Positions 1 through 11,602 of a stretch of DNA of 64,000 nt are shown here, in pieces. The first letter of the stretch is position 1. Every line of letters begins with the position of its first letter. The notes beneath the pieces were generated by a model. The model worked only from the letters and a program-made list of their open reading frames with translations, was not told the origin of the DNA and searched no databases. The position numbers were made by a program, and so were the translations under genes. The stretch is from Ephydatia muelleri. Lineage: Eukaryota; Porifera; Demospongiae; Spongillida; Spongillidae. The stretch is from contig JABACO010000001.1 of NCBI GenBank assembly GCA_013339895.1, forward strand, positions 16,858,710 to 16,922,709, read 5' to 3'.

Positions 1-943
1 CATTTGATAATCTGTTGATTTTTGAGTTAGGGGCCACTAATTCCAACAGGGTGATTTGATGAGAAACAGACATCTTCCTCAAAAAACCAGCGAGTAGTGT
101 ATAGTGTATCTCCTCATCCATTATATAAAGAACTAGTTGTTCTATTCCCTTTCTTTCTGCTGCTCTCTGCACGCAACTGCATATATGTGATAAGCAATCA
201 TCTTTTACTCCCAATTTCAAAGTTGGCATTGCATTTTCGAGGAGAATTTCAAACCACATCTTTGTCATTTCTTGTCCAGGAGTAGCGACAGCGGTAACTT
301 TGCTCAGTACTTTTTCCAAGAGATCGTGGTCTCCTCTCATTTCTAAGTGCGTCATCAGAGCATTATACGATATGTAGGATGGACGGTAGCCAGATTCCAG
401 CACTAATATCAGTACGTCCCTCATGCAATCGTGATTGGACATGGTCACGGAATCGTTAGGCAACGCTTCGGATTCAGCTGAAGTTAAAGCTTTAAGCTTA
501 ATTTCTAGCGCATTTGGAATTCGTTTTGAATAATCACGTTTCATTATATCTGAAAACAACAGAATCATCAGGTCGTCCATAACTCCGCGGCAACGTGCGG
601 ATTTTATTACCCGGTCGATTCCAGTCCACAGACTTAGGAAGTACACATCCTTCGGTGCGATCGAGATGGAAAACATTACCTTGTGTTCCGGAGGGTCTTG
701 ATCTGTACAATGCGTGAAGTCGATTCCAGTTCCTTCACAGCGTCCTTCCCATATCTTCTCCTCATCAAGCCCTTCCATGAACCCGCGTTTGTCTAATCTC
801 AACACGTCTAGAGCTGAGAGGTAGTCAAGTAGCTGGTATCGTTGAACTAGCGGCAAACGAAGCAGTTCACTAATCGAGAGAGCCCCGATGTGGGCCTCAA
901 CTGTTGAGCAACTCAAGTCTATTAACGACCGCACCTTTTGCAT
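1..943 (-). CDS. Partial ORF off left edge; hypothetical, possible F-box-like N terminus
   Basis: An uninterrupted frame reads on the minus strand from the ATG at 943 to the window edge, 314 codons with no stop, so the protein is cut by the window. Residues about 18-55 hold a leucine-rich stretch (LSISELLRLPLVQRYQLLDY) that looks like an F-box or similar short helical motif. The rest is helical and charged, with scattered Cys and no catalytic motif I recognise. A 943-base open frame in DNA of this composition is very unlikely by chance, and the upstream region has two CRE-like sites, so I take it as a real gene. Codon use is balanced. The function is unknown; the F-box idea is a weak guess from pattern only. 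The start could lie in an upstream exon. Confidence 0.6.
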   Translation of the reverse strand, partial: MQKVRSLIDLSCSTVEAHIGALSISELLRLPLVQRYQLLDYLSALDVLRLDKRGFMEGLDEEKIWEGRCEGTGIDFTHCTDQDPPEHKVMFSISIAPKDVYFLSLWTGIDRVIKSARCRGVMDDLMILLFSDIMKRDYSKRIPNALEIKLKALTSAESEALPNDSVTMSNHDCMRDVLILVLESGYRPSYISYNALMTHLEMRGDHDLLEKVLSKVTAVATPGQEMTKMWFEILLENAMPTLKLGVKDDCLSHICSCVQRAAERKGIEQLVLYIMDEEIHYTLLAGFLRKMSVSHQITLLELVAPNSKINRLSN

Positions 944-980
944 CTCTCAGGGTAATGAGCATGCACGTGATACAGTTGAG

Positions 981-1035
981 TGACGTCATGAAGCACCAAC
1001 TATCGCACGTGAACATGATATAGGTGATGACGTAA
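981..1035 (-). promoter_or_regulatory. CRE-like sites upstream of the left-edge ORF
   Basis: A perfect palindromic CRE (TGACGTCA) lies at 981-988 and a half-matching TGACGTAA at 1028-1035, about 40 and 90 bases upstream of the minus-strand ATG at 943. CACGTG-like E-box cores (GCACGTGA) sit at about 963 and 1005. bZIP and bHLH binding is known for these sequences; use in this gene is inferred from position only. Confidence 0.4.
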
Positions 1036-1663
1036 TTTGTATTGTATGTAGGTTTATTAAATTTGAGCTTTCGTGAGGCCTAGTTATCTTTAACTTAATA
1101 TCACTATGGGATCGTTTCCGCGTAAAGCATGTTTTTTGTCTAGATTATTGATATTCTAGAAGTCTGAAATGCCCTCTATATTTTGCTTCATACGCACAGT
1201 CATGGAGTTCTAAGGCGCTGAATTATTAGCCTTACAAGCGTTACATTTCGTACTTCAAATTTTATAATGTATGCCCTTTTCGCGGAAAGTATCCTATATA
1301 GTTAACAAACAGGGTAAAAAATGCATCAAATAAATATAAACTCGCAATCATAACCCGCGTGTTCTAATTAGGAAGGAATTGGTTCATTTCATAGACGTAA
1401 GAAACATATTAATTAATGCGGTTGTGAGACTGCAGCTTTGCAATAACATACTTCTTTCTGACTCATTTACATCATGTACGTAAATGCAAGACATCAAGGA
1501 ATGCTATTTTGAAAAGGTCAGGAAACGTCCTTCTAAACATGACATTGCTGATACATGGTCGATTAAGCCATATCAGCCTCTCTAGTAAGATTACAAATCT
1601 GAACAGGAGAATGCCATTTTCCTTGAACAAACTTCTTTCTGAGGTACATTTACTTATACATGT
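1036..1663. other. Non-coding AT-rich spacer
   Basis: No supported exon here. The short open frame at 1509-1700 has no family signature and overlaps the fold-back element that follows. Confidence 0.5.
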
Positions 1664-2487
1664 AAATATATGGGTCAGTTTCCGAGAAAATGAAAAGTGA
1701 CGTATATATTATATATTATATAAAAATGCTTCACGTTTGAATCGCTAAAACTCGATAACGGTTTAAGCAATCAACTTCCTATTTCGAACACTTCGTGCCA
1801 TACCACTTCTCTATACGAAAATCGATTTTGGTGACTTATCCTTGCTCCTTGCCGACGTTACAAGGCACAGTACCCCGAGGGGTTCAAAATCCAGGTAGCT
1901 CCCTGCAGGAATGTCCAAATCACTTCAAAATCGATATGCACGTAACGAAGTCCTGTCACTATTGATTTCTGCAGATCGTTGATTTTTACCGTATCCGTTA
2001 TGGAGATACAGCAATGCAAATTAAGTTCACGTTTCCCGCTCGAATCGCGCCTTTCTCAGTCCTTGAACCGCTTCCATTCTCCCGAGTGGGACTGAGAAAG
2101 GCGCGATTCGAACGGGAAACGTGAACTTAATTTGCATTGCTGTATCTCCATAACGGATACGGTAAAAATCAACGATCTGCAGAAATCAATAGTGACAGGA
2201 TTTCTTTACGTGCATATCGATTTTGAAGTGATTTGGACATTCCTGCAAGTAGCTACCTGGATTTTGAACCCCTCGGGGTACTGTGCCTTGTAACGTCGGC
2301 AAGGAGCAAGGGTAAGACACCAAAATCGAATTTCGTAAAGAGAAGTGATGTGGCAAGAAGTGTTCGAAATAGGAAGTTGATAGCTTAAACCGTTATGGAG
2401 TTTTAGCGATTCAAACGTGAAGCATTTTTATAACTTTATATATATATACGCCACTTTTCATTTTCTCGGAAACTGACCCATATATAT
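1664..2487. mobile_element. Long fold-back element, ~398-bp arms
   Basis: The left arm (about 1664-2061) is matched almost throughout by the reverse complement of the right arm (about 2089-2487), with a loop of about 26 bases. The outer ends read ATATATGGGTCAGTTTCC inwards on both sides. No ORF longer than chance is present, so it is non-autonomous. The outer motif and the order of internal blocks recur in diverged form at 60.46-61.66 kb, so it belongs to a family. I saw no clear target duplication. Confidence 0.8.
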
Positions 2488-3700
2488 GATAGCTTAATTC
2501 TGATTGATTGCTATACATCACTTGCAGGCAATGATCAATGTCATATCACATGCGCGCAATATTTCAATTTGCCATTTGATGCAGCAGCAGAGTAGCAAGT
2601 CACTCCCAACACTTCCATTTCATAGTTCACATTGCAACAATGTATCCACCTGGATCGGGTATATTACGAAAAGGAATAGATACTTGGATTTGCACCAGAC
2701 CTTAATTGCTATTAACGATACTCATTATTGGAAGAATGACACAAGTAGTTATTACATGCAGCTGTGACTAATATCAGCAACATTGAATGAAGCTTGCCTC
2801 ACATCCTTTACATGTTCTACAACACTGTATCATTACAGAGAGTGGTTGCAATGCCTAACGTAGAGAAAACAGTATTTTAGTTGTAAGTGTCTTTACAATC
2901 AGGACGGGGCTCAATATTGAATATTCTCTGGGTATGGAGCTTACTGTGCTACAGAGAACCGTCTTAAAAACATTGATGGTTGCTTGGACAGACTTAAAGT
3001 AGAGAAGAGAAAGTGAAATTGTTTTGTATTGCTTCTTTCTGCTCATTACTTGTGTTTCTTAATGTATTTCAAAGACATGTAACTTTTTAGTTATGGTTTC
3101 CTTGATAAATAACATTGATTGATTATATTCACCATAATGAGTAATAATAATGAACCGCCCGCATTTTGGATGAGGAACAAATAATCATTGAATGGTGCCT
3201 TATTTATTCCGCTCGGCCGCGTCATTATTATTCATCATCTCTGTCATAACCTCGTGAGGTCGAGGGGGCACTGGTTCACTGTGCACTCAAATGAAGCCCT
3301 GGTAAATATAAGCATTGATCATCATGCAGGCCTTCCGGTTGGCATAAAATGATCAAACAGCATACTTCCAATGACTCGGCTTGCTAGATATGACTTCACT
3401 TGACCAGCGCAGCTCTCTCAGCCTTCCTCCTTATAATGCATGAATATCGTGAACTCTATTCTATGACTTCAACCGTTGGGCTCAAGTGCGTCGCTACTGA
3501 ATTAAGTTTGTATGACTTTACATGTAGATTTATGAAAGAACAAAAAAATGTCCATACAACACTTTAGTATACTGTGTCAACTAGATACGTCTACATTACG
3601 TAATGTTCAAGTATAGCAACAGTCATAGTAAATTAAAATGCTTAGAGTACGCGCTCGGTGCATGTATTCACTTGATTAACTAAACATATGTATGTAAATG
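2488..3700. other. Non-coding stretch
   Basis: No domain, splice-flanked exon or clear repeat was seen. The short frames at 2504-2767 (+) and 2855-3046 (-) have no recognisable content. Confidence 0.5.
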
Positions 3701-3814
3701 TAACCTATAGTGTACGCATACGCATATATTTACCAATTGCATGCATATTTCGGTAGTTCAGGTCACGTACTCTGCAGTGCCTGCCTTGTTGCATTATTCA
3801 GCTGGAAATTCGCA

Positions 3815-4694
3815 ATGTCTTTTGGCATCGGTAGCGGTGGCGGGCTGCGCGTTGGAGGGAGCACAAACATCGCCGGGGTTCACGTCAGCGGGAGCACGAG
3901 CAGCGGCCCTCACGTCAGCGGAAGCACGAACATCGCCGGGGTTCACGTCGGCGGGAGCACGAGCAGCGGACCTCACGTTAGCGGGAGCACGAACATCGCC
4001 GGGGTTCATGTCGGCGGGAGCACAAGCAGCGGCCCTCACGTCAGCGGGAGCACGAACATCGCCGGGGTTCACGTCAGCGGGAGCACGAGCAGCGGCCCTC
4101 ACGTCAGCGGGAGCACGAACATCGCCGGGGTTCACGTCGGCGGGAGCACTAGCAGCGGCCCTTACGTCAGCGGGAGCACGAACATCGGTGGCGCTCACAT
4201 CAGCACTGGTGGACACATCAGTACCGGCGGCAGCACCAACGTTCATGTCGGCAGCAGCAACATCCACGTCGGAAGCAGCGGGCACGTCAGTGCGGGCACT
4301 AATATCGGCGGTGCGCACATCAGCACCGGCGGCGGTGTGCATCACAGCGGTGCGGACGTAGGCGTGAGCTTCCCTCATCACGCATATCACGCACACGGAG
4401 TGCACAGTCCGAGTGCATCTCTCAGAATTCCATGTAAGCGTAAAAACTTCATTTCGGTGTCGCGGTCTGAATGTATATGTTATACTCTTTCGCCCTTTTC
4501 GTCCCCCACTCCCTCCCCCCACCCCCTCCCCCAATCCACTTCCCTCTCTCATCCTCCCTCGCGCAGGCTGCGGATGTTTTGATAGGAGCACTCGAACATC
4601 GGTCAGTACCACATCGAACGGCAATGTGAAGGTCAATGTTGACAGTGGAGTCGGCTACACCCCCGCAACTGTTACAGTTCAACCAACGCTCTGA
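3815..4694 (+). CDS. Gly/Ser/Thr/His-rich repeat protein, two exons
   Basis: Exon 1 (3815-4433) starts at an ATG giving MSFGIGSGGG and runs through about five copies of a 21-residue (63-bp) unit built from GSTNIAGVHV and GSTSSGPHV, then a looser tail with GGAHISTGG and HVGSS blocks. An intron 4434-4566 has a GTAAGC donor, a long polypyrimidine tract and a CAG acceptor. The phase-1 junction restores a frame to TGA at 4694, adding 42 residues with a CCGCF start. Total 248 residues. The frame is also open upstream to 3710, including a hydrophobic segment (LVALFSWKFA), so an earlier start or upstream exon is possible. The composition resembles structural or silk-like proteins; no known family is recognised. 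The GC-rich repeat makes long antisense frames that I ignore. Confidence 0.6.
3870..4190 (+). repeat. 63-bp minisatellite coding 21-residue units
   Basis: About five head-to-tail copies lie inside exon 1 of the repeat-protein gene. Copies differ by a few bases, mostly at the Ser/Gly site after HV, so the unit length stays a multiple of three. Confidence 0.85.
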
Positions 4695-5618
4695 AAGCTT
4701 TATTTACGCATGTTTTTTATTTTTTTCCCCAATAGTCTAACTTACACTGTAATTTTGTACTTTTAAAAAGGTGCTGGAGTATACTTCTGCAGCATGATGG
4801 CATGCAGGGAATTGATTGTTGGTACAATTGAAGCTGTGTGAGTTTGAACGACCCCCGTCCATTGAAATGCATGGTAGATTTCGTGCGGCACAAAAATCGA
4901 ACTATTGCATCAAGAACGTAGTGCACGACATTAGTTCGCATAAAAAGTCAGGAAACTATAGAGCAAGCTTGTCGCCCGGAAATGGACTACTTACCGCTGA
5001 CGTCATGCATGGGGTGGGGGGGGTGGTGGAGATAGGTGGACAATTTCTGCGAGAGGGGACAATATCTGCTAGCGGAATTTGTTCGTGGGGGGACAGATTC
5101 ATCCGTTAGCAGATTCTGTCCGGGGAACAAAATCAGCTCCGACAACGGTTTGAATGGAAACACCTACATGTAGTTGGGCGTAGCCAGACCTTCGCGTTTT
5201 GGCGGAAGGACGATAACAATTACGAGAGTTTTTTTTAGCTTTCTAGAGTCTGGTATATACCCAACTGGATATCAGAAGGACCAAACGAGGATGTATGTGT
5301 GGTCGATAGCTGTACCACAAAAAAGAAAGGGAAAAAAGAATTTCTTCGAGCTCCTATAGAGGAGTAGAAGAAAAGGAACTAATCCTTCATTCGTACTAGT
5401 AGTCCTAAACAAGTGAGTCTGATCAGCTAGGCTGCAGTGCATGGGAATCTACCTATTGGGGCTCGGTTATTGACGTTCACAAGAATTAGTGGTTCGATTA
5501 CCAACGTTTATGCGATCTGATCTTAGATCTGCATACCCTACTTATACAGCGTAGTGTTTGGTATCAAGTAAGTTGTAATTATTCTATCAGATGCCACATT
5601 AATTCTGTGTGGATTTAG
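4695..5618. other. Spacer with a degenerate local repeat and MITE scrap
   Basis: At 5040-5130 a phrase containing GGGGACA and GCTAGCGGA/GTTAGCAGA occurs more than once in decayed form. At 5174-5212 a stretch reading TTGGGCGTAGCC-GACCTT matches the small palindrome at 54.97 kb, so it is probably a scrap of that MITE family. No gene is supported. Confidence 0.4.
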
Positions 5619-5735
5619 GTTGGAGTAGATCTGATCAGTCCTCTGCCAAAAACTGTGCGAGGCAATTGTTACATCATCACCTTTGTTGGTTACTTTTCTA
5701 AGTGGCCTGAGGCTGAGCTTATAATCCAACAGTTC
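5619..5735 (+). pseudogene. Ty3/gypsy-type integrase core fragment
   Basis: About 38 codons read VGVDLISPLPK, then GNCYIITFVGYFSKWPEAEL, the start of the integrase catalytic core of Ty3-like elements (first catalytic Asp in VDL and the YFSKWPEA motif). A stop directly precedes it and no H2C2, second Asp or Glu follows, so it is a relic fragment. Confidence 0.75.
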
Positions 5736-6963
5736 AACCCCTATTCAAACTTTCCAATGACAAAGCAAAATGATAGGGGATGATCTTTAAGACCCTGTTC
5801 TCTTCGCTTATAGGCAATGTGCATATATTCTACAGTTATGTTTAATAGTCGACCACCTTCCCTTATGTTGTTTTTGTACATATTGGCTCTATACAAAAAT
5901 CAACAACGCCAATTGATTTCAGATGATGTATGGCAGTTATGATATTTTTTTATTTGTATACAATTTATCATTATTCAGGCACATACAGTGTATGGTGTTA
6001 ATAAATCCTTTTCTGAAACAGAAAAGCAGTCCTTGCAATTGAAGTGAACATAGAATTCCCACAACACTGTGATACAAGTGATCGCAATTTACTCAGCTAA
6101 ATGAATCTTTTGATGAGGACTACATTGAAGTATTTGTTTTCTCAGAGGAAATTTTTTTCAGATCAGTGTCAAGCAGACATGCAATTTTGGTGGCACCACT
6201 GCACAATGCATATATGAATGTATTATAGCGATGCATGATTTTAATACAATTATGACAGTTACAGTGTGTAGCAAATTTGCACACATGTACCATTATTGTT
6301 TGCTCAAAAATAACATATGTATAGTCCTGAAGATGCCACAATAACCAGGCATCACTATGAGTTTGCTGCAACGCCATTCCAAGAGTGCTAAGAACCCTTC
6401 AGGAATTCTATATAAGGAGCTAGGGTCTAGCAAAGCCTCTGCAAAGAACGTATCCATGGTGATGTGTGCACTTGCACTCTCCGATATGACTAGGCAGCAG
6501 AAGAAGAAGAAAAAAAATATGTCTCTGTCCTTTTTGCATTGAATAACTGTTTCTTTGACATTTATGAACAGTGATACATCTTTATTGTTTTGTTAATCTG
6601 TTGCTGGTTTTAGTACTCATGCATGAGTGGTGCACGAGTTGATTTAATCCTTCTCATACTGTATTATGCAGCACGTAAACACATCTGGGTGGGTGTTCGA
6701 TGTAACACATGTATGGTTACGGGCAATTATTAGAGTGTGCATTTCATTGTAAATTACTATTGTATCATTCACCCCCCTTTCTACACCATGCCTCCTCCCC
6801 AAACCAACCTCCCCTTCCACACTGCACACATCCCAACCACTCTCTACCTTTGATATGATTTGTTTGTTGCTCATCGGTGGGTGTGTCCTCTGTGCTATCA
6901 TAATGAGGAATTGTTTCATGGGATTTTTCTGAAATGTCCAAAATCATGCGTTCATCTCCTCAG
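5736..6963. other. Non-coding, upstream of ankyrin exon
   Basis: No family match. The plus frame at 6357-6542 ends in a Lys run and could be an exon, but lacks good splice sites or any domain. Confidence 0.4.
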
Positions 6964-8488
6964 TATGGATACTCACCACTGATGTGGGCATGTTTGAATG
7001 GCCATGAAGAGATTGTGAGGATATTGTTATCAGCTCATGCACAAGTTAATGTACAGGCTGAGGTAAGTAGTACCAAGCCTAGCCCAACAACCCTTGGTGA
7101 CTTGTATCTGATGTGAGGCTGTACTCAGAAATGCAGTGGGGAGACATAGAGAATGAGATGGGAGGAGATGGTTGAAGAGGAGAGGAAGGAGGGGGGAGGG
7201 ACATTAATGGTCTGGGGACCCTTTAGGAATAATTTCAGCAATTGCTACATAATATTTTTTGAAGCTGCTTTTGGCAGCAGGATGGAAAGAACAATCAGTT
7301 ATCACGGACCCATACAGTAATGCTAAGAAAACTATTGGCTGGTTTCCAGCAGTGCATGCCTCCTAACAGACTATTTAAGCATGCAGTTGTGTAGACTAAG
7401 GATCATGCGCATAACCATTAAAGTGGTATACCTAGTAAAGATGATATACCCTATTGCTAGGGATATAGGTCAAGCCGCTTGGACCACTCTGAACAACTGA
7501 TTTTCAGGGACACTCTTAGGGGTGTGAAGTGGGGGGCGGCGAACAGGGGATGGGAAGAGGATGATGGAGGGTGATATGGAAGAAGGTTGAGGAGCAGGGA
7601 GTTTGAGGGAGGAGGAAGGGGTGAGAGGGATTGTAGGAGAGTAAGGGTGGGTCTGAGTAATGGAGGAGATGGACTTTGGGGAGGTTGATAGGGACAGAGA
7701 AGGGAGGGTGATAAGGGAGTTAGTGGTACAGAAAGGATGGATGTACGTGAAATATGTCCTGTTGATGGGGAGAGAGAAATGAGAGGAACATGAAGACAAG
7801 GGTGGGAAGAAAGGTTTAAAAGGAGGGTGGAGGATGGCAAGAATACCGAGAAACTTTCACTCATATTAGGATCTGAGGACTAGGTTTGGAGAAGGTGATA
7901 GAGGGGGCCAGCACAATGAGCCTTGGTGACTTGTACACTTGTACTGCCAGCTTCAAGTACCAGTGGGAGTGTGTGCTCCATTATCGTGGGATGTGATGTG
8001 TACATACAAGGGGATCTTGATTGGGAATGCTTTTGAATTAGTGCACCTTTCGATGGTATATTTATTTGTGTACTACACATGCAGAATGTAAACACATCTG
8101 GGTGTGGTGTATGGTAACTATGGTTGCATGCATCGTTGGTACTTTTGTTGCATTGTTTTGGGAAACAGACCTTTCTTCACACCCATTATTGTACATGTAG
8201 AAGCCTGTCTTTATAAAGGTCTGATTGAAATGGCTTATTATATGATTAAGAGGATATTGATGCCATAGATGATGGACCATATTCGTTGTTGAATGTGTCT
8301 ACTCTCCGTAGGATGGTAATACTGCATTACATTTGGCTTCAATGGGAGGTAATGGAGGCTGTGTACAACTCCTCCTATCAATACCAGGAATTGATGCTAA
8401 CCTTGTGAACCATGGAGGAAATACACCATTGAAGCTAGTGACTGACCAGGAAGTATCAACAACTTTTGAGAAGAACACTACGACCTGA
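6964..8488 (+). CDS. Ankyrin-repeat gene, last two exons seen
   Basis: Exon 6964-7062 is 99 bases, exactly one 33-residue ankyrin repeat (GYSPLMWACLNGHEEIVRIL), flanked by CTCCTCAG and GTAAGTAG. Exon 8312-8488 follows a TCCGTAG acceptor, codes DGNTALHLASMGGNGGCVQL and a further half repeat (GGNTPLKLV), and ends with TGA at 8486-8488. Both junctions are phase 0, so splicing gives continuous ankyrin repeats. Upstream exons were not found in the window, so the start is unknown. Ankyrin repeats are protein-binding scaffolds; no other domain shows a function. The repeat is very like the minus-strand exons at 16.3 and 11.6 kb, so this is one of a local family. The 1.25-kb intron holds G-rich low-complexity sequence only. 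Confidence 0.75.
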
Positions 8489-9419
8489 AAAGACTTTCCT
8501 GTTCACACATATGAAAAATTAGTGATGTGTGATGACAGTTGTGCTGAATATTTGCCCTCACAGAGTTGAGGCGCATGTGGTGTATTCATATCTTCACAGT
8601 GTACAATGTCATTATATGCACTGATACTATATTGAACTAGTGATTAAAGAAATTCTCGTGGAGAAAGTATATTGGATGTAGGGTTAAGAGGCTAGCCGAT
8701 CTTGTCGCCTCTCCGCAGAATATCCCCCCCCCCCTCCCCCAGACTCCCTCCCTTTCCCCTATAGCCTTTGTGTTATTTGGCGCGCGCTTGTTTTGTTCCG
8801 ACAGAATGTAACGGGCGCTGCATGCCTAATTTGGTCCTAGAGCAGGCTGTCTATTATATTGATCTTATAGGCTGCTCATATTGGTCCTAGGCAAAGGCAA
8901 GCTGCCTATACTAAAATCTGAATGTTCACTTTAAAGTTACTAAGTTGCAGAATACAAAATAGCTCCGTTTGTAGAATAAGTAAAGCAACCATATAGTCTT
9001 GAAAATGTTCACGTCCATACCCCTAGGCCACGTACAGCTCAATGTTTGTTATCATAGGCTCTTGAAGCTGGTGTTTGTACATCACATGTACACTGTACAA
9101 GTCACCAAGTGCCATTGAGCTGGCCCTCAAACCAGACCATACATGACAGGTTCCCCCTCCTCCTGATCCACTGTTCTCTTTTTCTCCACTCAGGAAACAT
9201 ACACTCCCCTGGCTGGCTATGTTGCTCTACAAATTATCTTAATAAATTATACTTCCAGCTGTTAGTGACTCAAAACAAGATTACTGTCAATGAAATTAAT
9301 GAGAAAACAGTTTGGCCAAGTGTCCCACTATCTTGCAAAACCCTATAGACACTGTTGTTGTTGACCAGCTTAATCAGTTGAGTGAACCTTTGCTGGGTGT
9401 TCTCATGACAGCCATCATT
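8489..9419. other. Spacer, nothing recognised
   Basis: Contains a short C-run near 8709-8720 and the phrase TTGGTCCTAG twice (about 8832 and 8881). No exon or repeat family is supported. Confidence 0.4.
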
Positions 9420-9624
9420 CTACAGACGCTGAAGAATGTTAACAGCTAGCAAATTGCACGGTCCCTTTCTGAGGCATGCATCACAGTCGTCTTTATTTAC
9501 CTCAAAGTAACTCGATGCCAATGTCAGTATTTCAAGAGATGAAAAAACATCAAGGGTATGTACCGAAGCTGAATTGTGTTCATTAATGGTCGTATATACC
9601 AAGCCGATGTTCCAAAGCAGCGTT

Positions 9625-10640
9625 TCAGTTCTCAGTTGCCATGCATGAAAAGGGATCTTTAACGGCTGAAAATGAATCAATTAAAGTGGCATAGTCCAAG
9701 GATGATGCAATTTCATGTTCAATCGAAATCAGAGCTATATCTTCAAGCCTATCTTCGGTCATTATTGAAGAAAGATAATTTTGTATAGGCTTTAGTTTAA
9801 AAAAACTGTGCTCTGCTGATGCAACTGTAATAGGAACTGTCATTAACTCTTTGAATGCCAAGTGCGTATATGCATGCATGCACACACAACCATTACTCCA
9901 TTCATGCATGATTTAGATATTGCGTACAAAAATGTGTTGATCAGTCACAACTTTATGATGCATGCAAATGCTTGCTGCACTGTGACCTTATAAGTACATG
10001 TACAAAGTAATTATGTTTACTCTCACACTGGCTAAAGAACCCCATTATTCAGATGACTTGACTTCACTAATGCATCACAATAATACTCCAAGAACAAGAA
10101 TGCGTAGCCCAGATCAGTGTGTTCACTCCCCCCCCCCCCCCCCCCCCCCCCCCACCAACCTTTTGTCAGTTCGTATTATGGGTTATTGCAACAAAAGATG
10201 CCAGCGGGTTATAATGAGCACACAAAATGTGCTTACACTAGGACCACATACTTGTATGACTATTGGGTTACATGCATGTCAGTATTGTACTTCCATGCAT
10301 CTACAATGGTATTCAAAGTGATTTTGATCAATACAACATAATACACAGCACTGCATGAATGGTGAGGCAGATAAATCTCGCATGTATGTATATGTGCACT
10401 TGGCGTTCAAAGAGTTAAAATGAGAGTGGGCTTGTTGCATTCTAAACAATTTTATCCAATCTGTTGCTGTGCATGTAGCATAAAATATCCATTAGAGTAG
10501 CATTTTTTGGTGCAGCCCTTTTAGCTCATCGACATTAAATAGGTCCAGCTCTTCGATGTCACTATCCTCATTAACCATCAGATAGCAAGTCATTCAAAGT
10601 GATACAATGCCCCTAATGCATCATCACTGCAGTACGTTGG
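9625..10640 (-). pseudogene. hAT transposase C terminus, split by a MITE
   Basis: The minus-strand frame at 9842-9660 codes the hAT dimerisation region (TVPITVASAEHSFFKLK, then NYLSSIMTEDRLEDIALISI), of the type found in ZMYM/TTF-zinc-finger hAT proteins. The frame is interrupted at a TTAA by the element 9847-10414. Reading across with that element removed, the sequence upstream of 10418 continues in frame (CNKPTLIL before the MTVPIT motif) but soon meets a stop. The region to about 10640 has acidic residues as expected just before this domain. It is a decayed C-terminal fragment; no DDE residues are seen. Confidence 0.75.
9843..10418. mobile_element. piggyBac-like MITE with TTAA duplication
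   Basis: A 568-bp insert (9847-10414) is bounded by TTAA at 9843-9846 and 10415-10418. The terminal inverted repeats read CTCTTTGAATGCCAAGTGC on the left and its near-exact complement on the right, continuing into ATAT/CATG-rich sequence for about 35 bases. TTAA duplication and CTCTTTGA termini are typical of piggyBac-derived MITEs. The insert holds no transposase and has a 26-base C run. Confidence 0.8.
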
Positions 10641-11153
10641 GTCTGGGATTTTTAAAATAAATCCAAAGTTCAGTTGAAATGCTTTCATTTGTTTAAATCT
10701 TCCAACCAGGGAGATGTGAGCCTGATCATAAAAACATTGAAGAACTCAATACGGAATCTTCTTCTGGATTGTTCACTGATTTGAGTCACTCATCAGACCA
10801 AGATCTGACATATGTGTCAGATTGTTTTCCCAATTCCCATATATGTTTCCCACAACACATACATAATTTATTTTGTGCTTGTGGTTTATAAATTACAAAT
10901 TTCGAAAAATTAATTTTCTTGCCCATTTTGTAAGCTTTGAACAATATTATCATCCTCTATGGTCACTGGAATATTTCTTGGGTCACATCTTACCTTCATT
11001 GTATATACATGAATGACTAACATTTTTGCTAAAGTTGAAGGGTTAAACAGAAAATTAAATTGAAGCATATTTTTGGTGCATACAGGGTGTTGGGAATTTT
11101 AATAGCATAATAAAGCTGTTTGTGCACCACCTGTGCATTGTACAAAGTATTAA

Positions 11154-11473
11154 ACTCGGACTATAAGGGATGCCTTGTGAACTAGTTAGCTTTGAAATCG
11201 GGCAGCCGCTTTGAGCTCCCAACCTTAATTTTTAAGCTATTATGATTGCATAATCACACAAGATAACTATTATGCCATCTTGTCAAATTCACACCAATGA
11301 AAATGTATCTATTACAATTTCCTTGCTATAACTTGATGACAGTTGTCACAATGACATAATAGTTATGTTGTGTTATTATGCAATCATAACAGCTTAAAGA
11401 AAAGGGCTGGGGGCTCAAAACGGCTGCCCAAATTCAAAGCTAGTTTCTTTAAGGCATGCCATAGAGTCCCAGG
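11154..11473. mobile_element. MITE with ~130-bp inverted arms
   Basis: The left arm (from about 11154: GGACTATAAGG, then GATGCCTT, AGCTTTGAAATCGGGCAGCC, AAGCTATTATGATTGCATAA) is matched by the complement of the right arm ending near 11473, with about 10-15 percent divergence. The middle is AT-rich without a gene. Confidence 0.75.
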
Positions 11474-11602
11474 TATTAGCATACAACTAAAACAGTTTGG
11501 CAGCCCCTCTGGCCTGTGGCCATAGTTGGCTGCCTAGTCTGCCTAGCGGCCTTGACATCCGGGTACAAGTCATTATGCTGTATATACAGGTATGTACCCT
11601 AC

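Noticed and set aside
3741..4636. Long frames on both strands over the Gly/Ser/His repeat
   Set aside because: A 63-bp period keeps several frames open at once. Only one frame joins through the intron to a second exon.
7457..7864. 135-residue Ser/Pro/Leu-rich minus ORF in the ankyrin intron
   Set aside because: It reads a G/A-rich low-complexity tract backwards and has no domain.
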